A stretch of 64,000 bases of DNA from Achromobacter veterisilvae (GCF_900496975.1 NZ_UFQC01000011.1:124001-188000); one strand, 5' to 3'. Positions 1 to 10,129 are shown, counted from the stretch's first letter. Made by a program: numbers and translations. The notes: generated from the sequence alone by a model not told the origin.

Positions 1-693
1 TGCCAGCGGCGGGCCGACGTGATGGCGCGCACCTGCCACGCCGGGGATGACGTGGCAGGTCGCGCAGAGATACTGCGAGAGCGCGTCGCGCCCGGCCGCC
101 GCGTCGCCCACCCGCATATCCGGCGCGGGCTTCGCCTGCTCCTCGGGGCGCGAAGGCTTCGCGCCGCCTGCCCGCTCCTGGTAAGCCTCCGGGGACAGGG
201 ACGGAAGGACGCGCATGAACGCCACCACGTTCCAGATCTCGGTGTCCGTCAACCGATATCGCCAAGCCGGCATGCCCGTCATCTTGACGCCTTGCCGAAC
301 GATCCAGAAGATATCGGCTGCCGGCCGGTCCCGCGCGGTTGCAACGAGGGCGGCGGGCGCCGGGTTCAGGCCCAGCGCAAAAGGCTCGGGAGCAATGCCG
401 GGAGCGCCGTGGCATTGGACGCAATGCGTCCGGAAGAGTCCGAAGCCATTCTGGACGCGGCCGGGCGCGTCCAGGTCGGGGACCACCAGGTCCGTCGAGC
501 GCCGCTGGACGGAACGCGTCTGTGCCGTATCCAGCAGTTCGTAGACAGGTATGGTGTGCGAGCCGGTTGCGCTGACGTCATACCAACCCCAATAGACCGC
601 CGCGCTTCCCAGCGCCACGGCGCCGGCGGCGCAGGCCAGGATGGTCACACCGGCTACCTTCCAGTTTGTCATGGCGGAGGTCCATGGTTTCAT
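1..693 (-). CDS. Diheme c-type cytochrome (partial, 3' end outside window)
   Basis: Periplasmic electron carrier; its C-terminus lies beyond base 1, leaving 231 codons. An N-terminal hydrophobic segment (about residues 14-30) should act as signal or anchor. Two haem-attachment motifs are visible: CVQCH at residues 91-95 and CATCH at 210-214. The chosen ATG overlaps the stop of the upstream monohaem cytochrome by four bases (ATGA), so the pair is probably translated together; a second ATG lies seven codons in. Divergent from a cytochrome oxidase operon, which suggests electron delivery to that oxidase. The family is certain, the partner inferred. Confidence 0.82.
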   Translation of the reverse strand, partial: MKPWTSAMTNWKVAGVTILACAAGAVALGSAAVYWGWYDVSATGSHTIPVYELLDTAQTRSVQRRSTDLVVPDLDAPGRVQNGFGLFRTHCVQCHGAPGIAPEPFALGLNPAPAALVATARDRPAADIFWIVRQGVKMTGMPAWRYRLTDTEIWNVVAFMRVLPSLSPEAYQERAGGAKPSRPEEQAKPAPDMRVGDAAAGRDALSQYLCATCHVIPGVAGARHHVGPPLA

Positions 694-1100
694 GGGCGGG
701 CAAGAAGAAACGCCGCGATATCCGCCGCCTCCGCGGGTGCCAGGCCCGTATTGGGCATGGCCGTGCGAGGGTTGACCGCGGGCGGGTCCAGCAGCCAGCG
801 CACCAGGTTGGCGGGCGAGTTGGGCAGCGTGCCGCCCAGATAGGCGCGCCGCGCCAAGCCGTCCAGGGGCGGTCCCACGTTGGACGCCGGGCCGCGCACG
901 CCGGGCATCGTGTGGCAGGCGATGCATCCATGCGCCGAGACCAGACGCCGGCCGCGCGCCGCGTCGGCGTCCGCCAGTTCCGCGCTCCGTTCGTCCCGGC
1001 CGGCAGATGCAAGCGGCGGCCGCTCCTCGCCGCACGTGCACAACAGTGTCACGGCAGCGGCGCCGAAGAGCGCCGCGGAGGGGCGGGCGAATCCGTGCAA
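690..1100 (-). CDS. Monohaem c-type cytochrome, exported
   Basis: Small cytochrome c with one CIACH haem motif and a downstream methionine (AMPNTG) suitable as the sixth iron ligand. I chose the TTG at 1100 because AAGGAG stands eight bases upstream and it gives a clean hydrophobic export signal; a GTG at 1148 would add 16 residues. Two cysteines at the end of the hydrophobic segment could make it a lipoprotein, though the lipobox is not canonical. The stop overlaps the start of the following diheme cytochrome gene, and the oxidase operon is divergent. Confidence 0.75.
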   Translation of the reverse strand: MHGFARPSAALFGAAAVTLLCTCGEERPPLASAGRDERSAELADADAARGRRLVSAHGCIACHTMPGVRGPASNVGPPLDGLARRAYLGGTLPNSPANLVRWLLDPPAVNPRTAMPNTGLAPAEAADIAAFLLARP

Positions 1101-1264
1101 GAGCTGGTCTCCTTGATTCCGACCGTCCAGCAATTTCCGTTCCTGCACCCGCGCCGCGGGCTTCTCCCAGCCCCCCGGGCACGCGGCGTGCTGAAGACGC
1201 CCACCGCGGCCCGCCGTCTCCCAGGCTGCGCCGTTCCGCCGGACGTTTCGCTTCCACTCCTTCT

Positions 1265-2242
1265 ATGGCGCCGTTCATCCCATCCGTACTTGCCGCCACG
1301 CCGCCCATCGCATCCTGGGCGCAGACGCACTCCGCCCTGCATCCGCGAGGCGAGGACGCGGGCCGGATCGCCGACATCGGGTGGGTGCTTTACCTCGGGG
1401 CCGCGACCATCTTCGTGGCGGTGGCGATCTTGGTGGGAATGGCGATGTACGGGCCCGCGCGGGTGCGGCGCCTGCTGGGCCGGCCCGGCCTGGTAGTGGC
1501 CGCGGGCGTCGCGTTTCCCGTGGCGGTCCTGACGGCGCTGCTCGCCTATGCCTTGCAGGCCGCGGCCTCCATGGCGCGCGGTCCTGAACCGGCATTGCGC
1601 ATCGAGGTCGCGGGCGAGCTCTGGTGGTGGCGGGTGCGCTACCGGGATCCGTCCGGCGGCCTGCTGTTCGAGACGGCGAACGATATCCGCGTGCCGGCCG
1701 GCGTGACGGTGGAGATCCTGCTGACTTCCGGCAACGTCATCCACAGCTTCTGGGTGCCCAGCCTCGCGGGCAAACTCGATCTGATACCCGGGCGTGTCAA
1801 CCGGCTGCGCGTGCTGGCGCACGAACCCGGCGTGTTCCGTGGCTTGTGCGCGGAGTACTGCGGCGCGCAGCACGCCAACATGATGTTCGAACTGCACGCC
1901 CTGGCGGCACCGCGTTTCGCGGAATGGATGGAGGCGCAGCGCCGCCCCGCCGCGCTGGCGCAAGCGTCCTTGCGCCAAGGCGAGCACATCTTCCTGCGGG
2001 ACTGCGCTCAATGCCATACCGTCAGGGGAACGGCGGCGGCCGGCACGGCGGGGCCGGATCTGACGCACGTCGGTAGCCGTCCCACGCTGGGAGCGAGCGT
2101 ATTGTCCAACAACATGGGGGCGCTAGCCGGCTGGATCGCCGGCAGCCAGCACATCAAGCCGGGAAACCGCATGCCCGCCTTCGGCCATCTGTCGGGGGAA
2201 GAGTTGCGCGCGGTGGCCGCTTACCTGGACGGCCTGAAGTGA
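1265..2242 (+). CDS. coxB: Cytochrome c oxidase subunit II with C-terminal cytochrome c domain (caa3 type)
   Basis: 325-residue subunit II of a haem-copper oxidase. It has N-terminal membrane segments, then the periplasmic cupredoxin domain with CuA ligands His160, Cys195, Cys199, His203 and Met206 (C-x-E-x-C-x3-H-x2-M). A cytochrome c domain with CAQCH follows at the C-terminus, so electrons reach CuA through a tethered haem c. The ATG at 1265 avoids a long arginine-rich upstream extension that is open in frame. Stop and next start overlap (TGATG), coupling it to subunit I. Confidence 0.9.
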   Translation: MAPFIPSVLAATPPIASWAQTHSALHPRGEDAGRIADIGWVLYLGAATIFVAVAILVGMAMYGPARVRRLLGRPGLVVAAGVAFPVAVLTALLAYALQAAASMARGPEPALRIEVAGELWWWRVRYRDPSGGLLFETANDIRVPAGVTVEILLTSGNVIHSFWVPSLAGKLDLIPGRVNRLRVLAHEPGVFRGLCAEYCGAQHANMMFELHALAAPRFAEWMEAQRRPAALAQASLRQGEHIFLRDCAQCHTVRGTAAAGTAGPDLTHVGSRPTLGASVLSNNMGALAGWIAGSQHIKPGNRMPAFGHLSGEELRAVAAYLDGLK

Positions 2243-4785
2243 TGCCGGAGCCAATGCCGTCCGGGGAGTCCCCGAGCCTTCCGAACCCGCTGCCGCGCCC
2301 GCAGGGGGAGCTGGAGCGCCTGCAGCGCGCCTGGCGGCGCCCCACCGGCTTGCGGGCGCTGACGGTCGTCAACAACACCTCCATCGGCCTGTTGTACATC
2401 GGCACCGCATTGTTGTTCTTCCTGCTCGCCGGCGTACTGGCCCTGCTGATGCGTACGCAACTGGCCGTGCCGGACAATCCTCTGATCGGGCATGCGCTGT
2501 ACAACCAGCTTTTCACCATGCACGGCACGGTGATGATGTTCCTGTTCGCGGTGCCGGCGGTCGAGGCGGTGGCGGTGCTGCTGCTGCCGAACATGCTGGG
2601 CGCGCGCGATCTGCCCTTTCCACGGCTGTCGGCCTATGCGTACTGGGCCTACGCGATCGGCGGCATCGTTTTTTTCTGCAGCATTTTCTTGGGCCTGGCT
2701 CCGGACGGCGGCTGGTTCATGTATCCGCCCCTGACCAGCACGGCGTACTCGCCGGCGCTGAACGCGGATCTGTGGCTGCTGGGCATCGGGTTCATCGAGA
2801 TATCGGCGATCGCGGGCGCGATCGAGCTGGCGATTGGCATCCTGCGCATGCGCGCGCCCGGCATGACGCTGGAAAAGATGCCGATATTCGCCTGGGTGAT
2901 GCTGGTGTTCTGCGGCATGGTGATCGTCGCGTTTCCGGCGGTTATCGTCGCCACCGCGCTACTGGAGCTGGAACGCGCGTTCGACATGCCATTTTTCATT
3001 GTGGAGCGGGGCGGAGCGCCGCTGTTGTGGCAGCACCTGTTCTGGTTCTTCGGACACCCCGAGGTCTACATTATTTTTCTGCCGGCCGCCGGCATGGTGT
3101 CGATGATCGTTCCCGCCATGACGGGGACGCGCCTGGTCGGCTATCCGCTGGTCGTGGCGGCCGTGGTGGGGACCGGGTTTCTCAGTTTCGGCCTGTGGGT
3201 GCACCATATGTTCGCCACCGGCATTCCTGCGCTCTCCCTCAGTTTCGCCTCGGCCGCCAGCATGGCGGTGTCGGTGCCGACCGCCATACAGGTATTCGCC
3301 TGGGTGGCCACGATCGCCGCCGCCGTGCGTCTGCGGCCTCTGAAAACGCCCATGCTCTTCATTCTGGGGTTTTTCTTCACGTTCGTGCTGGGCGGGCTTA
3401 CAGGCGTCATGGTGGCTGTCATTCCTTTCGATCTGCAGGTGCACGACACGTACTTCGTCGTCGCTCATCTTCACTACGTGCTGTTCGGCGGAATGGTGTT
3501 TCCGCTTTTTGCCGCGTTCTACTACTGGATGCCCTTCGTCAGCGCGCGGCCCCTTTCGGAGCGGCTGGGGCGGTGGGCGTTCTGGCTGATGTTCGTGGGC
3601 TTCAACCTGGGTTTCTTTCCCATGCACTTCACGGGACTGGCCGGCATGCCGCGGCGCGTCTATACGTATGCGGAGAGCCAAGGATGGGCGCCGCTGAACT
3701 TGGCGTCCACCGTTGGAGCCTACCTCATCGCGGCGGGCGTACTGGTGTTTCTCGCGGACCTAGCGCGCAACTTCCGGCCCGCCGTGGGCTCGGGCGCCGG
3801 CAATGTCTGGGGGGCGGGCACCCTGGAATGGCTGCCCAGCGGAACCTATGGCTTGCGCAGCGTTCCTCTCGTGACAAGCCGGGAACCGCTATGGGATCAG
3901 CCCGGCCTTGCGGCGGAGGTGGAAGCCGGACGCCATTTCCTGCCTGATGCGCCAGCGGGGTTGCGCTCGACCCTGGTCACCAGCGCCCTGGACGCGCGGC
4001 CCGACTATGTGCTGCCGTTGCCGGGGCCGGCGTGGTCGCCGCTCCTGGCGGCGCTCGGTACGGCGGGCTTCTTTCTTCTGCTGACGTTCAAGCTCCCCGT
4101 ATTGGCGGCGGCCTTCGGCTTTCTCGCCGTCGCCGCCTTCTGGCGGTGGCTGTGGGATGCGGATACTGGCCCGGACCTGCCGGAGGTGCGCATCGGGGCG
4201 GGCCTGCGGCTGCCTATGGCCTGTCCGGGGAGCGGCTCCCATTCCTGGTGGGCCACGGTCATGCTCGCCATGGTTTGCGCCAGTATCTTCGGAGCGCTGA
4301 TCTTCGCCTATCTGTTCCTCTGGACGGTCTCGCCAGGGAAGTGGATGCCGGCAGACGGGTTGCCCGAACCCTTCTGGGCCTGGCTATCCGGCGGCCTGCT
4401 ACTGGGATCTGGCGCGATCGTGGCCCAGGCCGGGCGCCGCCTGGGCCGGGGCGGACAGCGGCTGCTGAGCTGGGGGCTGCCGTTGGCGGCCGCATTGTTG
4501 GCCGCTTCGGTCGGGTTGGAGATGTATGCGCATTGGCGCACAGGCTTGCGCCCGCAGGCATCGGCCTACGCGGCGTCGGTGTACGCGGTGCTCGGGCTGC
4601 AGTCCCTGTCCGTGGCCGTTTCCATCCTGATGGGCGTGTTTTCATTGGCCCGCTCGTTGGCCGGCAGGCTGACAGCCACGCGGCGCGCCTGCCTCGACAA
4701 CATGGCCATCCTGTGGCAATACGCCGTGGCCCAGGGCGTTTTGGGCCTGGGCCTGCTCCATGTCTTTCCGCGGCTGGCGGGCTAG
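2242..4785 (+). CDS. Cytochrome c oxidase subunit I fused to subunit III
   Basis: 847-residue integral membrane protein. The first ~560 residues are subunit I: the low-spin haem ligand histidine in FTMHGTVMMF, the CuB/active-site region WFFGHPEVYI with its His-Tyr pair, and HHMFATG. The remainder has further transmembrane helices resembling subunit III. I-III fusions are known in caa3 oxidases. It catalyses O2 reduction to water with proton pumping. A GTG one codon upstream is also open, but the ATG overlapping the coxB stop is the likelier start. Confidence 0.9.
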   Translation: MPEPMPSGESPSLPNPLPRPQGELERLQRAWRRPTGLRALTVVNNTSIGLLYIGTALLFFLLAGVLALLMRTQLAVPDNPLIGHALYNQLFTMHGTVMMFLFAVPAVEAVAVLLLPNMLGARDLPFPRLSAYAYWAYAIGGIVFFCSIFLGLAPDGGWFMYPPLTSTAYSPALNADLWLLGIGFIEISAIAGAIELAIGILRMRAPGMTLEKMPIFAWVMLVFCGMVIVAFPAVIVATALLELERAFDMPFFIVERGGAPLLWQHLFWFFGHPEVYIIFLPAAGMVSMIVPAMTGTRLVGYPLVVAAVVGTGFLSFGLWVHHMFATGIPALSLSFASAASMAVSVPTAIQVFAWVATIAAAVRLRPLKTPMLFILGFFFTFVLGGLTGVMVAVIPFDLQVHDTYFVVAHLHYVLFGGMVFPLFAAFYYWMPFVSARPLSERLGRWAFWLMFVGFNLGFFPMHFTGLAGMPRRVYTYAESQGWAPLNLASTVGAYLIAAGVLVFLADLARNFRPAVGSGAGNVWGAGTLEWLPSGTYGLRSVPLVTSREPLWDQPGLAAEVEAGRHFLPDAPAGLRSTLVTSALDARPDYVLPLPGPAWSPLLAALGTAGFFLLLTFKLPVLAAAFGFLAVAAFWRWLWDADTGPDLPEVRIGAGLRLPMACPGSGSHSWWATVMLAMVCASIFGALIFAYLFLWTVSPGKWMPADGLPEPFWAWLSGGLLLGSGAIVAQAGRRLGRGGQRLLSWGLPLAAALLAASVGLEMYAHWRTGLRPQASAYAASVYAVLGLQSLSVAVSILMGVFSLARSLAGRLTATRRACLDNMAILWQYAVAQGVLGLGLLHVFPRLAG

Positions 4786-4789
4786 CGCC

Positions 4790-5131
4790 ATGCAAAGACG
4801 GTTCTGGATCGAACTGCTGCTTATGGTCGCGGGACCGGTGATCTGGCTGGCGCACTTTCTCTTCATCTATATGGTCAACGCCGTTGCATGCGCCCATTTC
4901 CCTTCCGGCGGCGTGTGGATGGCGCTGCCCGTCTCGTCGTGGATCATCCTGGCCGCCAGCGCGTTGGCGCTGGCCGGCATGGCAGCGGTCAGCCTGTATC
5001 AGCGTAGGCGGGTCCGGACTCGCCGTTTGCCGAGATTCCATGGTTGGCTGACCGGCTCGCTGTGTCTGCTGTCGGCGGTGGCGGTCCTGTGGGAAACCTT
5101 GCCGGTACTGACAGCGGCCGCCTGCGGATAG
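4790..5131 (+). CDS. Small membrane protein of the oxidase operon
   Basis: 113 residues with about three hydrophobic segments (near residues 8-30, 40-65 and 85-105) separated by a basic loop. It begins four bases after the fused oxidase subunit and is the last gene of the run. An earlier in-frame ATG at 4760 would overlap the oxidase gene. I do not recognise a named family; the position suggests an accessory or assembly role in the oxidase. Confidence 0.7.
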   Translation: MQRRFWIELLLMVAGPVIWLAHFLFIYMVNAVACAHFPSGGVWMALPVSSWIILAASALALAGMAAVSLYQRRRVRTRRLPRFHGWLTGSLCLLSAVAVLWETLPVLTAAACG

Positions 5132-5229
5132 CCGCCAGGCACGGGGTTTGCTGAATGTGCCGTCGCGAATCGGCGGTATCGCCGAAACCGAAGTTCAACG
5201 CGGGGACTGGCCCCGCACAGGAGACCAGC

Positions 5230-5628
5230 ATGGAGCATCAAACCAATATCGTTGGCGGACCCAAGGGCTCGCCCACCGGCCCGGGCCCCGAGATCATGGC
5301 GGCCGACACCCTGGAAGGCAATGACGTCTACAACGCCGGGGGAGAGGAGCTGGGGTCCATCAAGGACATCATGATCGACGTGCCCCGGGGCCGCGTCGCC
5401 TACGCGGTCCTGTCGCGCGGCGGCATCCTGGGCATGGGGGACAAGCTGTTCGCCATTCCCTGGGCCGCCTTGACGCTGGACACGGACCGCAAGTGCTTCG
5501 TCCTGAACATCGACAAGGAAGTCCTGAAGAACGCGCCGGGCTTCGACAAGGACGACTGGCCCAGGATGGCGGACGAGACCTGGGCCCTGAGCCTGCACAA
5601 GTATTACAACCAGGATCCCTACTGGTAG
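5230..5628 (+). CDS. PRC-barrel domain protein
   Basis: 132-residue soluble protein. The central part (about residues 22-95) reads as a PRC barrel: a DTLEGNDVYNAGGEELGSI-type opening, then alternating strands and a GDKLFAIPWAAL segment. PRC barrels occur in the photosynthetic reaction centre H subunit and RimM, and in small stress proteins such as this. Start chosen for the AGGAG ten bases upstream; an upstream GTG-type extension is unlikely. Followed by a strong hairpin at 5671. Confidence 0.85.
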   Translation: MEHQTNIVGGPKGSPTGPGPEIMAADTLEGNDVYNAGGEELGSIKDIMIDVPRGRVAYAVLSRGGILGMGDKLFAIPWAALTLDTDRKCFVLNIDKEVLKNAPGFDKDDWPRMADETWALSLHKYYNQDPYW

Positions 5629-5670
5629 GCGGCGGGTCCGGCGGGGCCGCGGCCATGTCCGCCTTGCTCT

Positions 5671-5704
5671 CGCCGGGTTCCGCCTGTCTGCGCGGAACCC
5701 GGCG
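5671..5704 (+). terminator. Hairpin terminator after PRC-barrel gene
   Basis: Perfect 13-base inverted repeat (5671-5683 with 5692-5704) with an 8-base loop, GC-rich, without a clear T-run. It separates the PRC-barrel gene from the Pgi-domain gene and contains the base of a GTG (5704) that would otherwise be the longest Pgi start. Confidence 0.55.
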
Positions 5705-5748
5705 TGTTCACTCCGCCGGAACTTCGTTTCCCCTGCACCCCTCGTCCC

Positions 5749-7575
5749 ATGCCGGTCGGCCGGCCTTCCGCCATGCACGGTCATCTTCAATTCAATTCCT
5801 ATTCCGCGGCGCGCGCCCGCAATCCCGTTGGGAAAAGCGTTGCCGCGCGCCCCGCGCGGCGGGATCCGCCGCTGAACGGCTTTTCCTTCGACGTGCCGCC
5901 GCCGTTGGCTCGCCGGGTCCGCCTGCGGCTGGCGCAGGCGGAAAGCGAAGCGTGGATGGCGCGCCTGTGGGAGCGCGACGCGACGCTGTGGACGGGCTCG
6001 GACGAAGGACAATGGCTGGGCTGGCTGAGGCCCGGAACGGCGCCCCGGGAACTCGGCCACCTGACCGCCGTGTGCCGCCGGCTGTGCGTCGCCGGATTTA
6101 CGGATGCGGTGTTGCTGGGCATGGGCGGCGCCAGCCTGGGCGCCGACGTGCTGGCCCATACGCTGGGCGTCGGTGGCGGAGGGCTGCGGCTGCACGTGCT
6201 GGATTCCACCGACGCGGCGCAAGTGTTGGCGTTGCAGTCCGCCGTGGACCTGACGCGATGCCTGTTCATCGTGGCGAGCAAGTCCGGTTCGACGCTGGAA
6301 TCGTGCATGCTGGCCTCCTACTTCCATGAGCAGTTGGCGCGGAAGCTCGGACGGCAGGAGGCGGGCAGGCGGTTCGTCGCCATTACCGATCCCGGGTCGG
6401 CCATGCACGCCCGCGCGCGGGAGGAAGGCTATGCCGCGGTGTTCGATGGAGAGCCGTCGGTGGGCGGGCGCAATTCCGTGTTGTCGCCCTTCGGTCTGGT
6501 TGCGCTGGCGCTTCTGGGCCACGATCCGGCCGCGTTTCTGCGCGGTGCCCGGCCCATGCTGCGCGCCTGCGCGGCGGGAACTCCGGAGCGCGCCAATCCG
6601 GGCCTGCTGCTGGGTGCGCTGCTGGGCGAGGCAGCGATAGGCGGGCGCGACAAGCTCACCATCCTGGCCAATCCCGAACTGGAAAGCCTGGGCTGCTGGC
6701 TGGAACAATTGCTGGCCGAGTCCACCGGCAAGGACGGGCGGGGCATCGTCCCGGTGGACCATGAGCCCGTCGGATGTCCGTCCGACTATGGGCGCGACCG
6801 CCTGTTCGTTCATCTTGCGAAAAGCGATGCGCCGTGCGCGGAACTGGACGCCCATGGGCGGAGCCTGGCGGCCGCGGGCTTTCCGGTGTTGCGCTGCGAC
6901 CTGCCGTCGGCCCGCCTGCTGGGCCAGGAATTCTTCCGCTGGGAGATGGCCACCGCCGTCGCCGCCGCCGTCTTGCGCGTGAATCCGTTCGACCAGCCAG
7001 ACGTGGAGGCGAGCAAGGTCCGCACTCGCGCCCTGGCGTCGCGCCATCAGACCGGCATCGGCGCCGCGGACGGGAAGCCGCTGCTGGTCGAGGGCGCGCT
7101 CGCTTTCCATGGCGAGTTCGAGGGCGCCGCATCGGCGGCCCAACTGCTGGCATCCTGCTTCGGCGGCCTGGGCGCCGGTGGCTACGCCGCGCTGCTCGCC
7201 TATGTCGCGCGGGACGCCGGGCACGAGACGTGGCTCGCGTCGATGCGGGGCCGGCTGAGACAGGCCACCGGGGCCGCGACGATGGGCGGCTTCGGCCCCC
7301 GCTATCTGCATTCCTGCGGGCAGTTGCACAAGGGAGGACCCGCGGGCGGACGGTTCCTGTTCATTACGGCGGATGCGCCGGCCGAACTGGAGGCGCCCGG
7401 CCAGGCATTGGGATTTTCCGCTACGCAGCGCGCGCAGGCGCTGGGCGACATGGAGGAACTGGCCGCGCGGGGCCGGCCGTGCCTGCGCGTCCACATCTCC
7501 GGGCCGCTCGAGGCGGGCCTGGCGCAACTGGCCGGCCTGCTGGAGCGGGCATTGCCGCCGGAGCCGGTCCGCTAG
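5749..7575 (+). CDS. Glucose-6-phosphate isomerase domain protein (Pgi half of Tal-Pgi family)
   Basis: About 608 residues of sugar-isomerase (SIS) fold, matching the C-terminal half of fused transaldolase/glucose-6-phosphate isomerases rather than classical Pgi. Signs are [12 protein letters not shown], the phosphate-binding [14 protein letters not shown], the [17 protein letters not shown] stretch and [13 protein letters not shown]. Probably interconverts glucose-6-P and fructose-6-P. No transaldolase domain precedes it. Start uncertain: no Shine-Dalgarno at 5704 (inside the hairpin), 5749 or 5773. It converges on galU with a four-base overlap. Confidence 0.75.
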   Translation: MPVGRPSAMHGHLQFNSYSAARARNPVGKSVAARPARRDPPLNGFSFDVPPPLARRVRLRLAQAESEAWMARLWERDATLWTGSDEGQWLGWLRPGTAPRELGHLTAVCRRLCVAGFTDAVLLGMGGASLGADVLAHTLGVGGGGLRLHVLDSTDAAQVLALQSAVDLTRCLFIVASKSGSTLESCMLASYFHEQLARKLGRQEAGRRFVAITDPGSAMHARAREEGYAAVFDGEPSVGGRNSVLSPFGLVALALLGHDPAAFLRGARPMLRACAAGTPERANPGLLLGALLGEAAIGGRDKLTILANPELESLGCWLEQLLAESTGKDGRGIVPVDHEPVGCPSDYGRDRLFVHLAKSDAPCAELDAHGRSLAAAGFPVLRCDLPSARLLGQEFFRWEMATAVAAAVLRVNPFDQPDVEASKVRTRALASRHQTGIGAADGKPLLVEGALAFHGEFEGAASAAQLLASCFGGLGAGGYAALLAYVARDAGHETWLASMRGRLRQATGAATMGGFGPRYLHSCGQLHKGGPAGGRFLFITADAPAELEAPGQALGFSATQRAQALGDMEELAARGRPCLRVHISGPLEAGLAQLAGLLERALPPEPVR

Positions 7576-8417
7576 GCGTTCCGCTCGCCCAGCCCGTGGT
7601 ATTTCCTGCCGATTTCCATGGTGGCCTGATAAAAGCCCGCCTTGCTGCCGCAGTCATACCGGGTGCCTTCGTACTCGTATCCGAAGACCGCGTTCCCGCG
7701 CAGCAGCGCGGCGATGGCATCCGTCAACTGGATTTCCCCGCCCACGCCCGGCTGCGTCCGGCGCAGGCAGTCGAAAATGCGCGGATCCAGGATGTACCGC
7801 CCGACCACCGCCATGTCCGAGGGCGCGTCGGCAGGGTCCGGTTTTTCCACCATGCCGTTCAGCTTCAGGACGCCGCGGGCCAGCGGCGATCCCGACACGA
7901 TGCCGTATTGGCGCGTGCTGGATGGGGGGATTTTCTGGAGCGCGAGGACGCTGCCGCCGAACTCCCGCGCCACCTTCGCCATTTCCCCGATGACGGGGGC
8001 GGGCGCGTCGATCATATCGTCGGCCAGCAATACCGCGAAAGGCTCGTCGCCCACGATAGGCGCCGCGCACAGCACGGCATGGCCAAGACCCAGCGCGGTG
8101 GGCTGGCGGGTATAGACGCAGTTGACGTGCGACGGAAGGACATTGCGGACGGAATCGAGCAGCGCGACCTTGTTCTTTGCTTCAAGGTCCAGTTCGAGTT
8201 CCGGGACCCGGTCGAAATGGTCTTCTATCGCGCGCTTGTTCCGGCCGGTGACGAACACGAGTTCCGTGAAGCCGGCGGCGACGGCCTCTTCCACGGCATA
8301 CTGGATGAGCGGCTTGTCGACCACCGGCAGCATTTCCTTGGGCATGGCCTTGGTGGCGGGGAGAAAGCGGGTTCCCAGGCCCGCCACCGGGAAAACGGCA
8401 ATACGGATGCGCTTCAT
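7572..8417 (-). CDS. galU: UTP-glucose-1-phosphate uridylyltransferase
   Basis: 281 residues, full length for GalU, which makes UDP-glucose from UTP and glucose-1-phosphate for envelope polysaccharides and osmoadaptation. The nucleotide-binding start [21 protein letters not shown] is textbook, followed by [14 protein letters not shown] and LADDMID for metal/nucleotide binding. It is convergent with the Pgi-domain gene, linking it to hexose-phosphate metabolism. Confidence 0.95.
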   Translation of the reverse strand: MKRIRIAVFPVAGLGTRFLPATKAMPKEMLPVVDKPLIQYAVEEAVAAGFTELVFVTGRNKRAIEDHFDRVPELELDLEAKNKVALLDSVRNVLPSHVNCVYTRQPTALGLGHAVLCAAPIVGDEPFAVLLADDMIDAPAPVIGEMAKVAREFGGSVLALQKIPPSSTRQYGIVSGSPLARGVLKLNGMVEKPDPADAPSDMAVVGRYILDPRIFDCLRRTQPGVGGEIQLTDAIAALLRGNAVFGYEYEGTRYDCGSKAGFYQATMEIGRKYHGLGERNA

Positions 8418-8479
8418 TTGAGCCCCTCGGTCTATGTGGTGCCGGGGTATAGCAAACGCCGTGCCCAGGACGGCGGGCG

Positions 8480-9559
8480 TCAGGCGGGGGCTTCATCGGA
8501 CGGCGCGGCGGGCGGCAGGTGCACGATGCGTTCGGGCAGCGCCAGCGCGATTCCCGCGGCGTCCAGGTCGCGCATGATGCCCAGGTTGATGTTCTGCTGG
8601 ATATCCATGTAGCGGTTGTAGTCGGCCGTCATTACGTAGTACACGGCCTCGTATTCCAGGGCGTTTTCACCGAAGCGGGCCAGATGCGCGCGGTCGAAGC
8701 GCGTGTCGGGCTGGCGTTCGATCTGCCCGCGGATCAGCGCCGGCACGGCGGCGGCGCGGTCGACATCGGTCATGTAGGTGATGCGGACGGTGAAAATAAT
8801 GCGCCGCTGCTGCATGCGCTTGTAGTTCTGGATCGTCTGCTTGAGCAGCTCCGTGTTGGAGCAGACGATCTGTTCGCCGCCCAGGCTGCGGATGCGCGTC
8901 GTCTTCAGGCCGACGTGTTCGATGCTGCCGGCCACCTGGCCGAACACAATGAAGTCGCCCGCCTCGAAGGGCTTGTCGAGCCCGATCGAAATCGACGCGA
9001 AAAGATCGCTCAGGATGGTCTGCACGGCCAGCGCGACAGCGACCCCGCCTATGCCCAGGCTGGCGACCAGCGCGGTGATGTTCACCCCCAGGTTGTCCAG
9101 CATGGCGAGGAGGGCGATGACCGACACCAAGGTGCGCAGCAGGAACCGGAACAGGGTGGCCGTGACCGTGCTCACCTGCCCGCGCGAGGCGAGCGCGTGA
9201 TCCAGCCCCACGTCCACCGCCCGGTCCAGCCACAGCGCGATCTGCAGCGTCAGCAGGACGAACCAGAGATGCTGGGCGTTCCTGCCGCTCCAGGGCAGGG
9301 GCGCGCCGACGATCGCGGCGCCGATCAGCATCGACAGGATCAGCAGCACGACGCTGTTCGTGCGGCGCAATACTTCGGACAGCGACCTCGCGAGCGGGTG
9401 ACCGGGCGTCTCGGCGCGCTGTTGCAGGCGGGACCGCAGGATCCGCAATGCGGCGCCCATCGCGAAGAACAGGGCAGCGCCCGCCGTGAGCGCGAACGCC
9501 CACAGCATGATGGGATGATCCGGAAGCGCGGGGATGCCGGAAAGCCAGTCTGCGTGCAT
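8480..9559 (-). CDS. MscS-family mechanosensitive channel
   Basis: 359-residue inner-membrane channel. Four to five hydrophobic segments lie in the N-terminal half. The pore-lining helix appears as [18 protein letters not shown], then the MscS beta domain ([25 protein letters not shown]) and a mixed cytoplasmic C-terminal domain. It opens under membrane tension to release osmolytes. Single transcription unit downstream of the 9700 gene region, read away from it. Confidence 0.9.
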   Translation of the reverse strand: MHADWLSGIPALPDHPIMLWAFALTAGAALFFAMGAALRILRSRLQQRAETPGHPLARSLSEVLRRTNSVVLLILSMLIGAAIVGAPLPWSGRNAQHLWFVLLTLQIALWLDRAVDVGLDHALASRGQVSTVTATLFRFLLRTLVSVIALLAMLDNLGVNITALVASLGIGGVAVALAVQTILSDLFASISIGLDKPFEAGDFIVFGQVAGSIEHVGLKTTRIRSLGGEQIVCSNTELLKQTIQNYKRMQQRRIIFTVRITYMTDVDRAAAVPALIRGQIERQPDTRFDRAHLARFGENALEYEAVYYVMTADYNRYMDIQQNINLGIMRDLDAAGIALALPERIVHLPPAAPSDEAPA

Positions 9560-9699
9560 GCCGTCTCCAGGGCGGAAATCGGCGGTGCAGCAAGCGGCGT
9601 GCCGGCCGGCGCCCCGCGCCGGGACTTCCGGCGGCGGCGGGCACGGCGTTTGCTGATCCGGTCGGCTGCTGCATTCCCCAGCCTTTTCGGAGAGTCGTC

Positions 9700-9891
9700 A
9701 TGGACAAGTTCGAGCGCAGTGCGATGGTGGAGCCTTCCGGTGAATTGAGCGAGGGAGAACTCAGGGCGCAACGCACGCTTGAGGCCGCCCGGCGCCTGAT
9801 GGACCCCCAGTCGGTGGCGCCGGTCTTGTCGGTCGAGGCGGAGCTGAAGCGGTATGTGAAGCAGGCATACCGCCGGCATTCCTACGATTGA
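9700..9891 (+). CDS. Small hypothetical protein
   Basis: 63-residue charged, probably helical protein without membrane segment. The start is supported by GGAGAG nine bases upstream. No family recognised. It lies alone between the divergent mechanosensitive channel gene and a convergent small gene. Confidence 0.6.
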   Translation: MDKFERSAMVEPSGELSEGELRAQRTLEAARRLMDPQSVAPVLSVEAELKRYVKQAYRRHSYD

Positions 9892-9895
9892 GGCG

Positions 9896-10129
9896 CTAGG
9901 GAGGAGGCTCGTCCCACACGGAAGCGCGCCGGTACTGTTCGGCGCGCGCCAGCGTGCGGTAGAAGTCCGCACCCGCCTGGATCAGCCTGTCCATTTCCTC
10001 GCGGCGGAGCCTGGGCTGGATCGCAGCCAGGCATTCCGCGTAATTGGCCAGTACTTCGGGCCAATCCTGAAAGCTTCGATCGGCCGCCGGGGTGGCGATC
10101 ATTTGTGCCAATAGTTCCTCTCGATCCAT
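9896..10129 (-). CDS. Small hypothetical protein
   Basis: 77 residues, soluble and helical by composition (many Leu, Ala, Glu, Arg). No recognised domain. Convergent with the 63-residue gene, four bases apart. Composition is normal for a real protein, and no better frame exists here. Confidence 0.55.
   Translation of the reverse strand: MDREELLAQMIATPAADRSFQDWPEVLANYAECLAAIQPRLRREEMDRLIQAGADFYRTLARAEQYRRASVWDEPPP

Noticed and set aside
1007-1264. N-terminal extension of oxidase subunit II
   Set aside because: The extension is Arg/Pro-rich and covers the divergent promoter region; the ATG at 1265 starts the recognisable protein.
5704-5748. GTG start of a longer Pgi-domain protein
   Set aside because: The GTG is the last base of a 13-base hairpin stem and the added residues are low-complexity.
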